Shown: positions 17,931 to 27,136, numbered from the stretch's first letter. The stretch is 64,000 bases of DNA from Tsuneonella sediminis (GCF_051912845.1 NZ_JBNCBU010000002.1:124001-188000); one strand, 5' to 3'. Notes: generated by a model from the sequence alone, not told the origin. Made by a program: numbers and translations.

Positions 17931-18089
17931 TCAGATCTCGTTCAGTTCTTCCTTGATCTTGAGCTTCGCGCGCTTGAGCTGCTGGACCGTCGCCGCATCC
18001 GGCTGGGGCCGGTTCATCTCTTCGTGCAGGCGCGCCTCGAGGCTCGCATGCTTGGATTCCAGAGCATTGGCGTGGGACGATGACAGCAT
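17931..18089 (-). CDS. Small DUF465/YdcH family protein
   Basis: A 52-residue helical protein beginning MLSSSHANALESKHASLE and ending LKIKEELNEI. It has a strong AGGAG ribosome site just upstream of the ATG at 18089. The HASLEARLHEEMNRP and QLKRAKLKIKEEL blocks are the usual DUF465 pattern, predicted to be an amphipathic helical hairpin. Function is unknown. It lies upstream of ptsP and is divergent from a second, distinct DUF465 gene 188 bases away. Confidence 0.88.
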   Translation of the reverse strand: MLSSSHANALESKHASLEARLHEEMNRPQPDAATVQQLKRAKLKIKEELNEI

Positions 18090-18277
18090 CTGTGTCTCCT
18101 TTCAGGTGGCAACCCGGAAGCGACTCGTGCCGTAAGGGGCACGAGGCCGCCGTTGGGCCTATAGAACCATATCGATCATGGCTTGCGAAGCCCTGACGAA
18201 TGCCTAATCGACGGGCTGCGCAAAAACGCGGGACGAGGCGATTCTGGCCCTTGTCGAAAGGGAGAGGCCAACCGGGC

Positions 18278-18475
18278 GTGACCGAGCAGGAACTCAAGAA
18301 GCTGCTGGCCATGCTGCGGACCGAGCACCGTGATCTCGACGCGGCGATCGACGCCCTGACCTCGAGCGGCTCGACCGACCAGTTGCAGATCGCCCGGCTC
18401 AAGAAACGCAAGCTGCGGCTGCGCGACCAGATCGCGATCGTGGAGGACCAGCTGCTGCCGGACATCATCGCGTAA
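18278..18475 (+). CDS. Second small DUF465 family protein
   Basis: A 65-residue protein from the GTG at 18278 (VTEQELKKLLAMLRTEHRDL) to the stop at 18475. It contains the DUF465 helical hairpin with HRDLDAAIDAL and LQIARLKKRKLRLRDQIAIV. An in-frame ATG at 18200 would add 26 Arg-rich residues that do not look like the family, so the GTG after GGGAGAGG is preferred. It has a different sequence from the paralogue on the other strand. The DUF1465 gene follows on the same strand after 96 bases. Confidence 0.85.
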   Translation: MTEQELKKLLAMLRTEHRDLDAAIDALTSSGSTDQLQIARLKKRKLRLRDQIAIVEDQLLPDIIA

Positions 18476-18571
18476 AACCGTTCCGTTACGGGACGCCCGC
18501 GAAAAAGCCGCAGGATTGTTCGGTTAAACCGGTGGCGGCGCGAGTCGCGGGTCGATAGCGGTAAAGGCCGG

Positions 18572-19027
18572 ATGAACAACCCGACCGACATCAACCAGCC
18601 GATCATCGAGGCGCTCTACTGCGAGGCGCTGGTGCTCGCCGACGAAGTACGTTCGGCGTTCGACCTTGCGCCGGCGCGCGCGGGCAACGAAGACCTCGTC
18701 CGTATCGCCCTGTCGGTCGAAGGGCTGCGCACGACCACGCGGATGATGCATGTGCTTGCCTGGCTGCTCAATCACCGAGCTTATTTCAGCGGCGAACTGA
18801 GCGAGTTCCAATTGCGTCGCAGCGGCGTGCTGCCGCCCGATCGCCGGGCAGATCCTGAACAGCTCGCCCTGCTCGAGCCCGCCACCTGCGAGCTCATCGC
18901 CGAGACCGAGGCCTTCCACGGGCGTATCGCCCGGCTCGACGCGGCCTGGCGCGATCGCTTCGCCGTGCGCCCGGCGGCCGTCCATCGCCTGCGCGAACGG
19001 CTCGGCCGCGAATTCGGCGCGGCCTGA
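18572..19027 (+). CDS. DUF1465 family protein, RcdA-like
   Basis: A 151-residue soluble, mostly helical protein. Its pattern is that of DUF1465: an early EALYCEALVLADEVRSAFD, then LVRIALSVEGLRTTTRMMHV and a helix WLLNHRAYFSGELSEFQL. In Caulobacter the RcdA protein, an adaptor for ClpXP degradation of the cell-cycle regulator CtrA, belongs to this family. That role is inferred here. The neighbourhood (two DUF465 genes and ptsP) recurs in related genomes to my knowledge, though I could not check this. Confidence 0.85.
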   Translation: MNNPTDINQPIIEALYCEALVLADEVRSAFDLAPARAGNEDLVRIALSVEGLRTTTRMMHVLAWLLNHRAYFSGELSEFQLRRSGVLPPDRRADPEQLALLEPATCELIAETEAFHGRIARLDAAWRDRFAVRPAAVHRLRERLGREFGAA

Positions 19028-19086
19028 ACCGGCGGCCCCGCCCGCCGGCTCTCGACTTCGCCCCCCGCCGTCCCCAAGTAGCAGGA

Positions 19087-19959
19087 ATGGCTGGTCCTCC
19101 CCCCAAACCATGGCCCACCGGCAAGGCCGAGCGGCTCGAGCCGCTCGTGCGGCGCGTCCTTGCGCCCAATCCTTCGCCGTACACCTACACGGGGACCGAA
19201 ACCTACATCGTCGGCGCACACGATGCGGTTGCGGTGATCGACCCGGGCCCCGACGACCCGCGCCACATCGACGCGGTCCTCGACGCGGTCGGAGACGCGC
19301 GGGTTACTGCGATCATGTGCACCCATACCCACCGCGACCACTCACCCGCCGCCGCGCCGCTGGCCGCGCGATCAGGCGCGCCGGTCGTCGGGTGCGCGCC
19401 GCTGGTCCTCGACGACAGCGGCCCGCGCGCCGATGCGGCGTTCGACCGCACTTATGCGCCCGACCGCGTGCTCGAGGACGGCGAGGCGATGACAGGCCCC
19501 GGCTGGACGCTGACCGCCATCGCCACGCCCGGCCACACGTCGAACCACCTGTGCTTCGCGCTTGAAGAAAGCGGCGCGCTGTTCACCGGCGACCACGTGA
19601 TGGGCTGGTCGACCAGCGTGGTCGTGCCGCCCGACGGCGACATGGGCGCATACATGGCAAGCCTCGACAAGCTTTATGCTCGCGAGGACCGGGTCTTCTA
19701 CCCGGCGCACGGGCCCCAGATAGACAAGCCCCGCCAGCTCGTGCGCGGAATGATCGGCCATCGCCGCCAGCGCGAGAACCAGATCATGCGGATACTGTCC
19801 GGCGGACCGCAGGCCGCTGCCGGCTTCGTGCCTCGGATGTACAAGGGGCTCGACCCCCGTCTGACCGGCGCCGCGGAGATGAGCGTAACGGCGCACCTCA
19901 TCGATCTGGAACGTCGCGGGATGGTTGCCCGTTCAGGTGATGCATGGACCGCATCGTAG
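19087..19959 (+). CDS. MBL-fold metallo-hydrolase (LACTB2-like)
   Basis: A 290-residue metallo-beta-lactamase-fold hydrolase. The metal motif is THTHRDHSP (about 79-87), with later ligands in TPGHTSNHLC and FTGDHVMGWS. The C-terminal part (about 225-290) resembles the winged-helix extension of the LACTB2 group. The substrate is unknown; candidates are thioesters, lactones or nucleic acid ends. The stop overlaps the start of the DUF4230 gene by 16 bases, so the two are probably co-translated. Confidence 0.88.
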   Translation: MAGPPPKPWPTGKAERLEPLVRRVLAPNPSPYTYTGTETYIVGAHDAVAVIDPGPDDPRHIDAVLDAVGDARVTAIMCTHTHRDHSPAAAPLAARSGAPVVGCAPLVLDDSGPRADAAFDRTYAPDRVLEDGEAMTGPGWTLTAIATPGHTSNHLCFALEESGALFTGDHVMGWSTSVVVPPDGDMGAYMASLDKLYAREDRVFYPAHGPQIDKPRQLVRGMIGHRRQRENQIMRILSGGPQAAAGFVPRMYKGLDPRLTGAAEMSVTAHLIDLERRGMVARSGDAWTAS

Positions 19960-20648
19960 AAGAAGAAGATCGCACCGACCTCGACACGCACCGCAGCGCG
20001 CCGATCGCGGACGATCGCCCGCGCCCCCGCGTCCAGGCGACGCCGTGGCTCCTCGTCATCGTGCTCCTGGCGGCCGTGGCCTGGCTTGGCTGGAGGGCGT
20101 TTCTTTACGAGGAGGAAGGCGATCCGGTCGGCAGCGCGATGCTGGCCTTCGAGAAGCAGAACTCGCTGAACGTTTTCTCGAGCCGGTTCGAAGTCGTCGC
20201 CGAGAGCACCGACAGCCGGGGGGTGCTCGGCCTCGACCTGCTCAAGAGCCGTCAGGCCTCTATCATCCCCGCGACCGTCGAGTACCGCCTCGATCTTTCG
20301 AGCATGGACCGCGACCGGTTCGACTGGGACGATGCAACCGACACCCTGTCGGTCGTCCTGCCGCCTCTGCGAATCTCGAAGCCCAACCTCGACGAGGCGC
20401 AGCAGAAGGTATTCACCCAGGGCAACTGGGTTACCAGCGGAGCCACCCAGGACCTGTCGCGCAACAACTCGCTGCAGGCCGAACGCAAGGCCGCACAGTT
20501 CGCCAAGAACCCGCAGGTGCTGGCGATGGCTCGTCAGGCGGCGAAGGAGGCAGTGCGCCAGAACCTCGCGATCCCGCTCCAGGTCGCCGGCTTCGGTGAC
20601 GTCAAGGTCCTGGTGCGCTTCGACGGCGAAGCACGCCCGGCGCGCTGA
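19944..20648 (+). CDS. DUF4230 domain membrane-anchored protein
   Basis: A 234-residue protein with an acidic cytoplasmic N-terminus. One transmembrane helix (about 33-53, PWLLVIVLLAAVAWLGWRAF) is followed by an extracytoplasmic DUF4230 domain. That domain includes ATVEYRLDLSSMDRDRFDWD and LPPLRISKPNLDEAQQKVF. The function of this family is not known. It overlaps the upstream MBL hydrolase gene by 16 bases. Confidence 0.85.
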   Translation: MDRIVEEEDRTDLDTHRSAPIADDRPRPRVQATPWLLVIVLLAAVAWLGWRAFLYEEEGDPVGSAMLAFEKQNSLNVFSSRFEVVAESTDSRGVLGLDLLKSRQASIIPATVEYRLDLSSMDRDRFDWDDATDTLSVVLPPLRISKPNLDEAQQKVFTQGNWVTSGATQDLSRNNSLQAERKAAQFAKNPQVLAMARQAAKEAVRQNLAIPLQVAGFGDVKVLVRFDGEARPAR

Positions 20649-20722
20649 TCGCCCTGGGGGATTCCTACAAGGAAGGGTCCCGCCGATCTGGTATCTCCCG
20701 GCTGGCAACGGGGGTGGCATAG

Positions 20723-21502
20723 ATGGCTACATTGGCGTCCGACGCACCAGCGCTCTCGCTCGAACGAAGCGAGCGGCGGTTCTTCTTCATCATGGCGCTG
20801 GCAATGGCCAGCACGATCGTCGCGGGGTTCGTTCTCAACCTCGCGACGGGGCGCTCGACATTCGCCTCTCCGCTCGCCTACCACGTGCACGCGGTCATTT
20901 TCATGGGCTGGATCGCGCTTTACCTGACGCAGGCGTTCACGATCGCCACCGGCCGGCGCGCGCTCCATCGCGCCCTGGGCAAGTTCGCCTATCTCTGGAT
21001 TCCCGCCATGCTCGCAGCGGGCGTAACGATCATGACGGTGGCCGCACGGCGCCACGGTGGGCCCTTCTTCTTCGCGCTCAACGAATTCCTCATCAGCAAT
21101 GTCATGCTGCTCGCGTGTTTCGCGGGGCTCGCACTCTGGGCGCTGCTCAGTCCGCGGCACAACGGCTGGCATCGGCGCCTGATGCTGGTGGCGATGGCCG
21201 TCCTCACCGGCCCCGGCATCGGCCGTCTGCTACCCCTGCCCCTGATCCCTCAGGCGTGGTCCGTCACTTTCGTGGCCACCCTGGTCTTTCCCGCGATCGC
21301 CGTTGTCGCCGACAAGCGCCGTCGCGGCCGCGTCCACCCGGCCTATTGGTGGGGCACGGGCATCTATGCCGCGACCTTCGCAGTCTCGATGCTCATCGCC
21401 TATAGCGGCCCGGGTATCGCGTTCACGCAATGGGTGGTCGCCGGCAGCCCCGGCGCCGAGCGTCCGCTGGAACCCTATGTCCCGCCGGGTTTCGCGATGT
21501 AG
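20723..21502 (+). CDS. Multi-pass membrane protein of unknown function
   Basis: A 259-residue protein with about seven predicted membrane helices, for example FFFIMALAMASTIVAGFVLN and VHAVIFMGWIALYLTQAF. Histidines occur at or near helix ends (YHVHA, RRALHRALG, HNGWHRR), a spacing reminiscent of haem- or quinone-binding membrane proteins, but no firm family can be named. The N-terminus is short and cytoplasmic. It stands alone between the DUF4230 gene and nadA, 67 bases before nadA. Confidence 0.72.
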   Translation: MATLASDAPALSLERSERRFFFIMALAMASTIVAGFVLNLATGRSTFASPLAYHVHAVIFMGWIALYLTQAFTIATGRRALHRALGKFAYLWIPAMLAAGVTIMTVAARRHGGPFFFALNEFLISNVMLLACFAGLALWALLSPRHNGWHRRLMLVAMAVLTGPGIGRLLPLPLIPQAWSVTFVATLVFPAIAVVADKRRRGRVHPAYWWGTGIYAATFAVSMLIAYSGPGIAFTQWVVAGSPGAERPLEPYVPPGFAM

Positions 21503-21569
21503 CGGAACGCGCTCGCGCTCTCGCCCGTTGCGGCTATAGGGATCAGCAAACCCAGACACGGGAGCCGAA

Positions 21570-22592
21570 ATGAGCGTCGAAACCAGAGTGCCGACCGGCG
21601 ACGACCTGCTCGCCGAGATCGACCGCCTGCGCAAGGAGCGCAACGCGGTGATCCTGGCGCACTATTACCAGACACCCCAGATCCAGGACATCGCGGACTT
21701 CGTAGGCGACAGCCTCGAGCTTTCGCGCAAGGCGGCCGATACCGATGCCGAGGTGATTGCATTCTGCGGGGTGAAGTTCATGGCCGACACGGCTAAGATT
21801 CTCTCACCGGAAAAGATTGTGGTGCTGCCCGACATGGACGCCGGGTGCAGCCTCGAGGATTCCTGTCCGCCGGAAAAATTCAAGGCCTTCCGCGAGGCGC
21901 ATCCCGATCACATCGCGCTGACCTATATCAACTGCTCGACCGAGGTTAAGGCGCTGTCGGACGTGATCGTCACGAGCTCCTCGGCCGAGACGATCCTTTC
22001 CCAGATACCAGAGGACCAGAAGATCATCTTCGGCCCTGACCGTCACCTGGGAGGCTATCTCAGCCGCAAGTTCGGGCGCGAGATGCTGCTGTGGCCGGGT
22101 GTCTGCATCGTGCACGAGGCCTTCAGTGAGACCGAGCTTCTGAAGCTCAAGGCGCGGCATCCGGGGGTGCCGGTCGCCGCGCATCCCGAATGCCCGCCTT
22201 CGATCATCGATCACGCCGACTATGTCGGTTCGACGAGCGGAATTCTCCAGTTCGCCAAGACGTTCGAAGGCGACACGCTGATCGTCGCGACCGAGCCGCA
22301 CATTATGCACCAGATGGAGCTTGCGCTGCCCGAGAAAACGTTCATCGGCGCGCCCGGGGCGGACGGGAACTGCAGCTGCAACATCTGCCCCTACATGGCA
22401 TTGAACACCATGGAGAAGCTTTACGTGGCGCTGCGCGATCTCGAACCCCGGATCGAGATCGAGGAAGGCCTTCGGTTGAAGGCGAAACAGAGCCTCGACC
22501 GCATGCTCGAGATGGCGAGCGGAACGATCGGCAAGGGCGATCTCGGAGCGATCGCGCCGGATGCCAGCCAGTCTGGACCCGACGGGGACTGA
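21570..22592 (+). CDS. nadA: Quinolinate synthase
   Basis: A 340-residue cytosolic [4Fe-4S] enzyme that condenses iminoaspartate with dihydroxyacetone phosphate to make quinolinate for NAD synthesis. Cysteines consistent with the three cluster ligands are Cys122 in YINCSTEVKA, Cys208 in AHPECPPS and Cys273 in CSCNICPYM. Other marks are ILAHYYQTPQIQDIADFVGD (28-47) and GDSLELSR. The partner nadB and nadC genes are not adjacent. It is followed after 31 bases by the DUF2254 gene on the same strand. Confidence 0.96.
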   Translation: MSVETRVPTGDDLLAEIDRLRKERNAVILAHYYQTPQIQDIADFVGDSLELSRKAADTDAEVIAFCGVKFMADTAKILSPEKIVVLPDMDAGCSLEDSCPPEKFKAFREAHPDHIALTYINCSTEVKALSDVIVTSSSAETILSQIPEDQKIIFGPDRHLGGYLSRKFGREMLLWPGVCIVHEAFSETELLKLKARHPGVPVAAHPECPPSIIDHADYVGSTSGILQFAKTFEGDTLIVATEPHIMHQMELALPEKTFIGAPGADGNCSCNICPYMALNTMEKLYVALRDLEPRIEIEEGLRLKAKQSLDRMLEMASGTIGKGDLGAIAPDASQSGPDGD

Positions 22593-22623
22593 TGGATCTG
22601 GTAAAGACCGGACACGGCGCGTG

Positions 22624-23994
22624 ATGACCTGGCTCGGGGCATTCTGGCACCGTGTCAACGCCAGCTACTGGTTCTATCCGTCGCTGTTCGCGCTGGGTTC
22701 GCTCGGCCTGGCGGTGCTCACCCTCTGGCTGGACCGTAACGGCTTTGCCAGCTGGCTCGGCGACGTGTCGGCGCTCCAGCCCGCGCGTCCGCAAAGCGCG
22801 AGCACGATGCTCAACATCATCGCGGCCTCGATGATCGGGGTCGCCTCGACCGTGTTTTCGATCACGATCGCGGCCGTGGCCTACGCGAGTGGTAACTACG
22901 GCCCGCGCCTGCTCAACAACTTCATGGAGGATCGCGGAAACCAGATCAGCCTGGCGACCTTCATCGGCACCTTCGTCTATGCCGTGACGGTGCTGCGCAG
23001 CGTGCGGCGCGAGGACGAGACCACGCTGCTGTCACCGGGCGAGGATGCCCTTCCCGGCTTCGTGCCACAGCTGTCGCTGCTGGTCGCCTACCTCCTGATG
23101 GCGGTCGCGGTGGCGGTGCTGGTCTACTTCCTCAACCACGTGCCCTCGTCGATCCGGATCAACACCGTCCTCGCCGGCATCGGCCGCCGCCTGCTAACGG
23201 AGATCGACGACCTCTATCCCGACGCCAACACCGGAGACCGGATTCCCGCGTCCAACGGGGGCGTGCCGATCCGGGCCGAGGACACCGGTTACGTCCAGGT
23301 GCTCGACCTGAAGCGGCTGCACGAGATTGCCGCGGATAACGCAGGCCGGATCGTGCTCGACGTGCGCTCGGGCGATTTCATCCATCCATCGGTGACGATC
23401 GCCTACTGGTGCCCGCAGGACGGCAAGGGCGATGATGGGGGCAAAGGCGAGAGCAAAGGAGTCGACGAAGCGGTAGAAGCGCCCGCCGACCGCATCCGCG
23501 AGTGCCTCTCGCTGGGCAGCGCGCGGACGCCGTATCAAGACCTTCAGTTCCTGATCGACGAACTCGTCGAGATCGGGCTGCGCGCGCTGTCGCCCGGGAT
23601 CAACGACCCGTTCACCGCGATCACCGCGCTCCATTGGCTGGGTGCGGCGACGGCGCGGCTCGGCGAGCGCGATCTCAAGTTGCGGATCAACACGGACACC
23701 GAGGGCGGCAGCGACGACCTGGTGATCCCGATGGACGACGATTACGCGCATTTCCTAGCGCGTGGCTTCGGCGCCATCCGCAGCGGCGTCGCCACGAACC
23801 GGATCGCCGCGCTGGTCATGCTGGACACCCTGCGCGACGCGGGCGCGACCCTCGACGACGAGACGCGGCAGCGGCACCTGCAGCGCCAGGGCGATCTCCT
23901 GCTCGAACAAGCCCGCATCCACCTGTCGGGCCCTGAAATCCACGAGGTCGAGGCCCGCCACGCTGCGTTCTCGAACGCGTTCGCCGCGGGCTGA
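22624..23994 (+). CDS. DUF2254 family membrane protein
   Basis: A 456-residue predicted inner-membrane protein. Membrane helices occur at about 16-34 (FYPSLFALGSLGLAVLTL) and 58-82 (MLNIIAASMIGVASTVFSIT), with two more near 100-160. A soluble C-terminal half contains LRALSPGINDPFTAITALHW, a strong DUF2254 mark. Function is unknown. The ATG at 22624 is preceded by an in-frame GTG, so the start is uncertain by one codon. A longer reading overlaps nadA and has no family support. Confidence 0.88.
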   Translation: MTWLGAFWHRVNASYWFYPSLFALGSLGLAVLTLWLDRNGFASWLGDVSALQPARPQSASTMLNIIAASMIGVASTVFSITIAAVAYASGNYGPRLLNNFMEDRGNQISLATFIGTFVYAVTVLRSVRREDETTLLSPGEDALPGFVPQLSLLVAYLLMAVAVAVLVYFLNHVPSSIRINTVLAGIGRRLLTEIDDLYPDANTGDRIPASNGGVPIRAEDTGYVQVLDLKRLHEIAADNAGRIVLDVRSGDFIHPSVTIAYWCPQDGKGDDGGKGESKGVDEAVEAPADRIRECLSLGSARTPYQDLQFLIDELVEIGLRALSPGINDPFTAITALHWLGAATARLGERDLKLRINTDTEGGSDDLVIPMDDDYAHFLARGFGAIRSGVATNRIAALVMLDTLRDAGATLDDETRQRHLQRQGDLLLEQARIHLSGPEIHEVEARHAAFSNAFAAG

Positions 23995-24029
23995 TCGGTT
24001 CGGCGCAGGGTCGGGGCAACCACCAGCCG

Positions 24030-24944
24030 CTAGGCCCGCACCCTCGGCCCCACCGGCACCCGTGTCCGCGCCAGCACCAGCGCTGCGCTGACCAGCGCCA
24101 TCCCCGCCATGTCGGGCGCGCCGAGCGTTTCCCCGAAGGCCAGCCATCCGACCGCCGCGGCGATTGCGGGCTGGGTCAGCAGCGCCATGCCGACCACCAG
24201 CGGCGGAAAATGCTTCATCGAATAGACGAGCAGCCCCTGCCCGATCACCTGGCTCGACAGGGCCAGGCCCACCACCGGGAGCCAGCCCGTCCCGCCCGGC
24301 CACACCGGCTCGCCCAGCGCCATCGCTATCCCGAGCAGCACCGGCGCCGCCGCCGCGCACACGAGCGCGAGCACGCTCCACTGCCCCATCGTCGCGCGCG
24401 CCGCCTGCGCCGGGATCAGGTAGAAGACGTAGAAGACCCCCGCGGCGAGGCAGAACAGGTCGCCGATCAGCGTCGCGGTGGAGATGTCCAGGCTGCGTCC
24501 CATCAGGATGGCGGCGCCCGCGAGCGAGGCGGCGAGCGCCACCCACTCGGCGGATCGCGGCGCGCGGCGCAGCGCGACGATGCCCCACAGCATCAGGAGC
24601 ACGCTGCCCGAATTGCCGAACAGTGTGGCATTGCCAAGGCGCGTGCGCTCGATGCCGATGTGCCAGCAGGCAAGGTCGGCGGCGAAGAACGCACCTGCGG
24701 CCAGAAGCACGAGGACCGTCCTGCGCGTCGGACGGCTCCCGGCGCGTTCACGCCATGCCAGGAACGCGAACAGCGGCAGCGGCAGCAGCATGCGCCAGAA
24801 GCCTGCCGCAACCGGCCCGGTGTCGGTCAGCCGCACAAGCCACGGGCCGAGTGCGAGCGCTACGTTGCCCCCGAGCAGCGCGGCCAAGTGCCACGCTCCC
24901 CCCGAGTAGCTATTCTTGTCCGCCTCGATGGTTGTGCCCGCCAT
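24030..24944 (-). CDS. EamA/DMT family transporter
   Basis: A 304-residue protein with ten predicted membrane helices arranged as two EamA repeats (about 17-150 and 155-295). Typical marks are the helix pair LLPLPLFAFLAWRERAGSRP and the late GQGLLVYSMKHFPPLVVGM. It is a drug/metabolite transporter superfamily exporter whose substrate cannot be read. It is divergent from the Old Yellow Enzyme gene across 51 bases. Confidence 0.9.
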   Translation of the reverse strand: MAGTTIEADKNSYSGGAWHLAALLGGNVALALGPWLVRLTDTGPVAAGFWRMLLPLPLFAFLAWRERAGSRPTRRTVLVLLAAGAFFAADLACWHIGIERTRLGNATLFGNSGSVLLMLWGIVALRRAPRSAEWVALAASLAGAAILMGRSLDISTATLIGDLFCLAAGVFYVFYLIPAQAARATMGQWSVLALVCAAAAPVLLGIAMALGEPVWPGGTGWLPVVGLALSSQVIGQGLLVYSMKHFPPLVVGMALLTQPAIAAAVGWLAFGETLGAPDMAGMALVSAALVLARTRVPVGPRVRA

Positions 24945-24995
24945 CCCTCGCCCCTAGCTGGGTTGCCAATCGAAACCAGCAGGAAAATTCCGCCC

Positions 24996-26105
24996 ATGCA
25001 CGAAGCCCTTTTCCAGCCGATCGATCTCGGCGCGATCCATGCGAGGAACCGCATCCTGATGGCGCCGCTCACACGGGGACGGTCGAACTATCCCGACGCC
25101 GATCCGGGGGACCTGATGGTGGAATACTATCGCCAGCGCGCTGGTGCGGGCCTGATCATATCGGAAGCGACCGCGATCAGCCCCGAAGGTCGCGGCTGGC
25201 CCAACGGGCCGGGCATCTGGACCGAATCCCATGTCGCCGGATGGAAGAAGGTGACCGACGCGGTGCATGCAGCAGGCGGCGCGATCGTGCTGCAATTATG
25301 GCACATGGGCCGGCTCGTCCACCCGAGCATGCTCGAAGGAAATCCGCCGGTGTCCGCGAGTGCCACGAAGGCGCCCGGTCATGCCCATACGCCCACTGGG
25401 CGGCAGGACCACGAGCAGGCGCGCGCGCTGTCGGTCGAGGACATCGCGCGGGTCGTCGCGGACTATCGCAAGGCAGCCGAGAACGCGAAGGCCGCCGGGT
25501 TCGACGGGGTCCAGTTGCACGGCGCCAATGGCTACCTCGTCGACCAGTTCCTGCGCGATTCGACGAACCTGCGGACCGACGAATACGGCGGCGCGCCGGA
25601 AAACCGCGCGCGCTTTCTGCGCGAAGTGCTGACCGCGCTGGTGGAGGTCTGGGGCGCGCCCCGCGTATCGGTGCGCCTGTCGCCCAACGGCGAAACGCAA
25701 GGGTGCGACGATGGCAACCCGTCAGCGACGTTCGGCGCGGCGGCGCAAGTCTGCGAGGACCTGAAGCTGGGCTTCGTCGAACTGCGCCAGCCCGGACCCG
25801 ACGGCACCTTCGGCCAGACCGAGGTTCCCCACCAAGACGGCGTAATCCGCAAGATATACACCGGCCCGCTCGTCCTCAACAGCGACTACACCGCCGAAGC
25901 CGCGGCCGCCGACATCGCGAGCGGTCGCTGCGACGCAGTGAGCTTCGGCCGGCCGTTCATCTCGAATCCCGACTTGCCGGAACGCATCAGGGTAGGGGCC
26001 GAGTGGGCGCCCAACGTCGATGTTCCCAAGAGCTGGTACCTGCCCGGCCCCGCGGGTTACGTCGACTATCCGACGATGGACGAAGAACGGATCGCGGCCG
26101 AATAG
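24996..26105 (+). CDS. Alkene reductase (Old Yellow Enzyme family)
   Basis: A 369-residue FMN-dependent TIM-barrel reductase, acting on activated alkenes or nitro compounds with NADPH. Family marks are NRILMAPLTRGRS, the substrate-binding QLWHMGRLVHPS, and FDGVQLHGANGYLVDQFL followed by DSTNLRTDEYGG. The C-terminal VSFGRPFISNPDL holds the phosphate of FMN. It resembles the NemA group. The start is the ATG at 24996 after AGGAAAA. A long in-frame reading upstream is antisense to the EamA gene and is rejected. Confidence 0.93.
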   Translation: MHEALFQPIDLGAIHARNRILMAPLTRGRSNYPDADPGDLMVEYYRQRAGAGLIISEATAISPEGRGWPNGPGIWTESHVAGWKKVTDAVHAAGGAIVLQLWHMGRLVHPSMLEGNPPVSASATKAPGHAHTPTGRQDHEQARALSVEDIARVVADYRKAAENAKAAGFDGVQLHGANGYLVDQFLRDSTNLRTDEYGGAPENRARFLREVLTALVEVWGAPRVSVRLSPNGETQGCDDGNPSATFGAAAQVCEDLKLGFVELRQPGPDGTFGQTEVPHQDGVIRKIYTGPLVLNSDYTAEAAAADIASGRCDAVSFGRPFISNPDLPERIRVGAEWAPNVDVPKSWYLPGPAGYVDYPTMDEERIAAE

Positions 26106-26108
26106 TTG

Positions 26109-26408
26109 CTATTCGGTCGGTTCGGCCACCGCCTGCGGTTCGTCAGCCTCGGCCTCCGGCTCCGCCGCCGACGTATCGCCGGCGCCGGTATCCTCGGACT
26201 TGCGGTCCGTCCTGTCGGCGCCGCCGTTGCGCAGCGGGGGACTTTGCGAGGTCACCGTGTCGAGCGGCAGCATGTCGTCGCTGATCGAGCCGCCAAGCAC
26301 CTCGCCCGCAGCGGTCTTGCGTTCGCCTTCGGCCCCGGGGTCGTTCCCCCCGCAGGCCGCGATGGCAAGGACGAGCGGCAGGGCAATCAGACTTCGGGTC
26401 GTGGTCAC
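26109..26408 (-). CDS. Small lipoprotein of unknown function
   Basis: A 99-residue protein starting with GTG at 26408. It has a short lipoprotein signal peptide (TTRSLIALPLVLAIAACGG), with Cys at about residue 19 as the lipidation site. The rest is acidic and low in complexity, ending in repeated Glu/Ala/Pro (EPEAEADEPQAVAEPTE), and has no recognisable domain. Its GTG overlaps the lipB stop (GTGA), so it is translationally coupled to lipB. Whether it has a role in lipoate metabolism is unknown. Confidence 0.72.
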   Translation of the reverse strand: MTTTRSLIALPLVLAIAACGGNDPGAEGERKTAAGEVLGGSISDDMLPLDTVTSQSPPLRNGGADRTDRKSEDTGAGDTSAAEPEAEADEPQAVAEPTE

Positions 26409-27067
26409 GCGGTCTCGCAGGGTTTCAGCGCGGCGATGAATTCGCCTGCGCGCGCCAGCAATGCCGCATCGAATGCGTTGGTGGCAAGCGGCTTGCCGAG
26501 CTTCTCCATGCTGGTGACGCCGTATTCGGCGATCCCGCACGGCACGATGCCTGCGAAGTGCGACAGGTCCGGCGACAGGTTCACCGAGAACCCGTGCATG
26601 GTTACCCAGCGCCGGACGCGCACCCCGATCGCGCCGATCTTGGCTTCCGCGTCTCCGTCGCGGGTCCAGATGCCGATCCGGCCCGGGGCCCGCCAGCTTT
26701 CGATCCCGAGATCGCCGAGCGCCGCGATCACCCAGCCCTCCAGCGAGTGAACGAAGTTTCGCACGTCCTTCCCCCGCCGCGAGAGGTCGATCAGCACGTA
26801 ACCGATCCGCTGGCCGGGTCCGTGATAGGTATAGCGCCCTCCGCGCCCCGCCTCGACTATCTCGAACCGCGGGTCGAGCATCTCGTCTGCCGCCGCGCTG
26901 GTGCCGGCGGTATAGACCGGCGGATGTTCAAGCAGCCAGACGAGTTCGTCGGCCTCGCCCGCGGCGATGGCGCGATTGCGCGCGTCCATCTGGGCAAGCG
27001 CGGTACGATAGGGCACGGGCGCTTCGGAAACCCGCAGTTCGATCCCATGTGGCAGGTTCGTCGACAT
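26405..27067 (-). CDS. lipB: Lipoyl(octanoyl) transferase
   Basis: A 220-residue acyltransferase that moves octanoyl from acyl carrier protein to lipoyl-domain lysines, the first step of lipoate assembly. Motifs are LEHPPVYTAG (start of the substrate pocket), the RGGRYTYHGPGQ block, and the catalytic Cys and Lys in FAGIVPCGIAEYGVTS and EAKIGAIGVR. The ATG at 27067 is chosen over a TTG at 27103 that would add 12 residues. No strong ribosome site is seen at either. lipA is not adjacent. Confidence 0.95.
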   Translation of the reverse strand: MSTNLPHGIELRVSEAPVPYRTALAQMDARNRAIAAGEADELVWLLEHPPVYTAGTSAAADEMLDPRFEIVEAGRGGRYTYHGPGQRIGYVLIDLSRRGKDVRNFVHSLEGWVIAALGDLGIESWRAPGRIGIWTRDGDAEAKIGAIGVRVRRWVTMHGFSVNLSPDLSHFAGIVPCGIAEYGVTSMEKLGKPLATNAFDAALLARAGEFIAALKPCETA

Positions 27068-27136
27068 CGCCGATTGCGTGGGGCCGCGTCGCGCGGTTAT
27101 CAAGACCGGAATTGAAGACGACAGGGAGGCACGGGA

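Noticed and set aside
24210..24995. Long N-terminal extension of the alkene reductase
   Set aside because: It is antisense to the EamA gene, and the family N-terminus starts at 24996.
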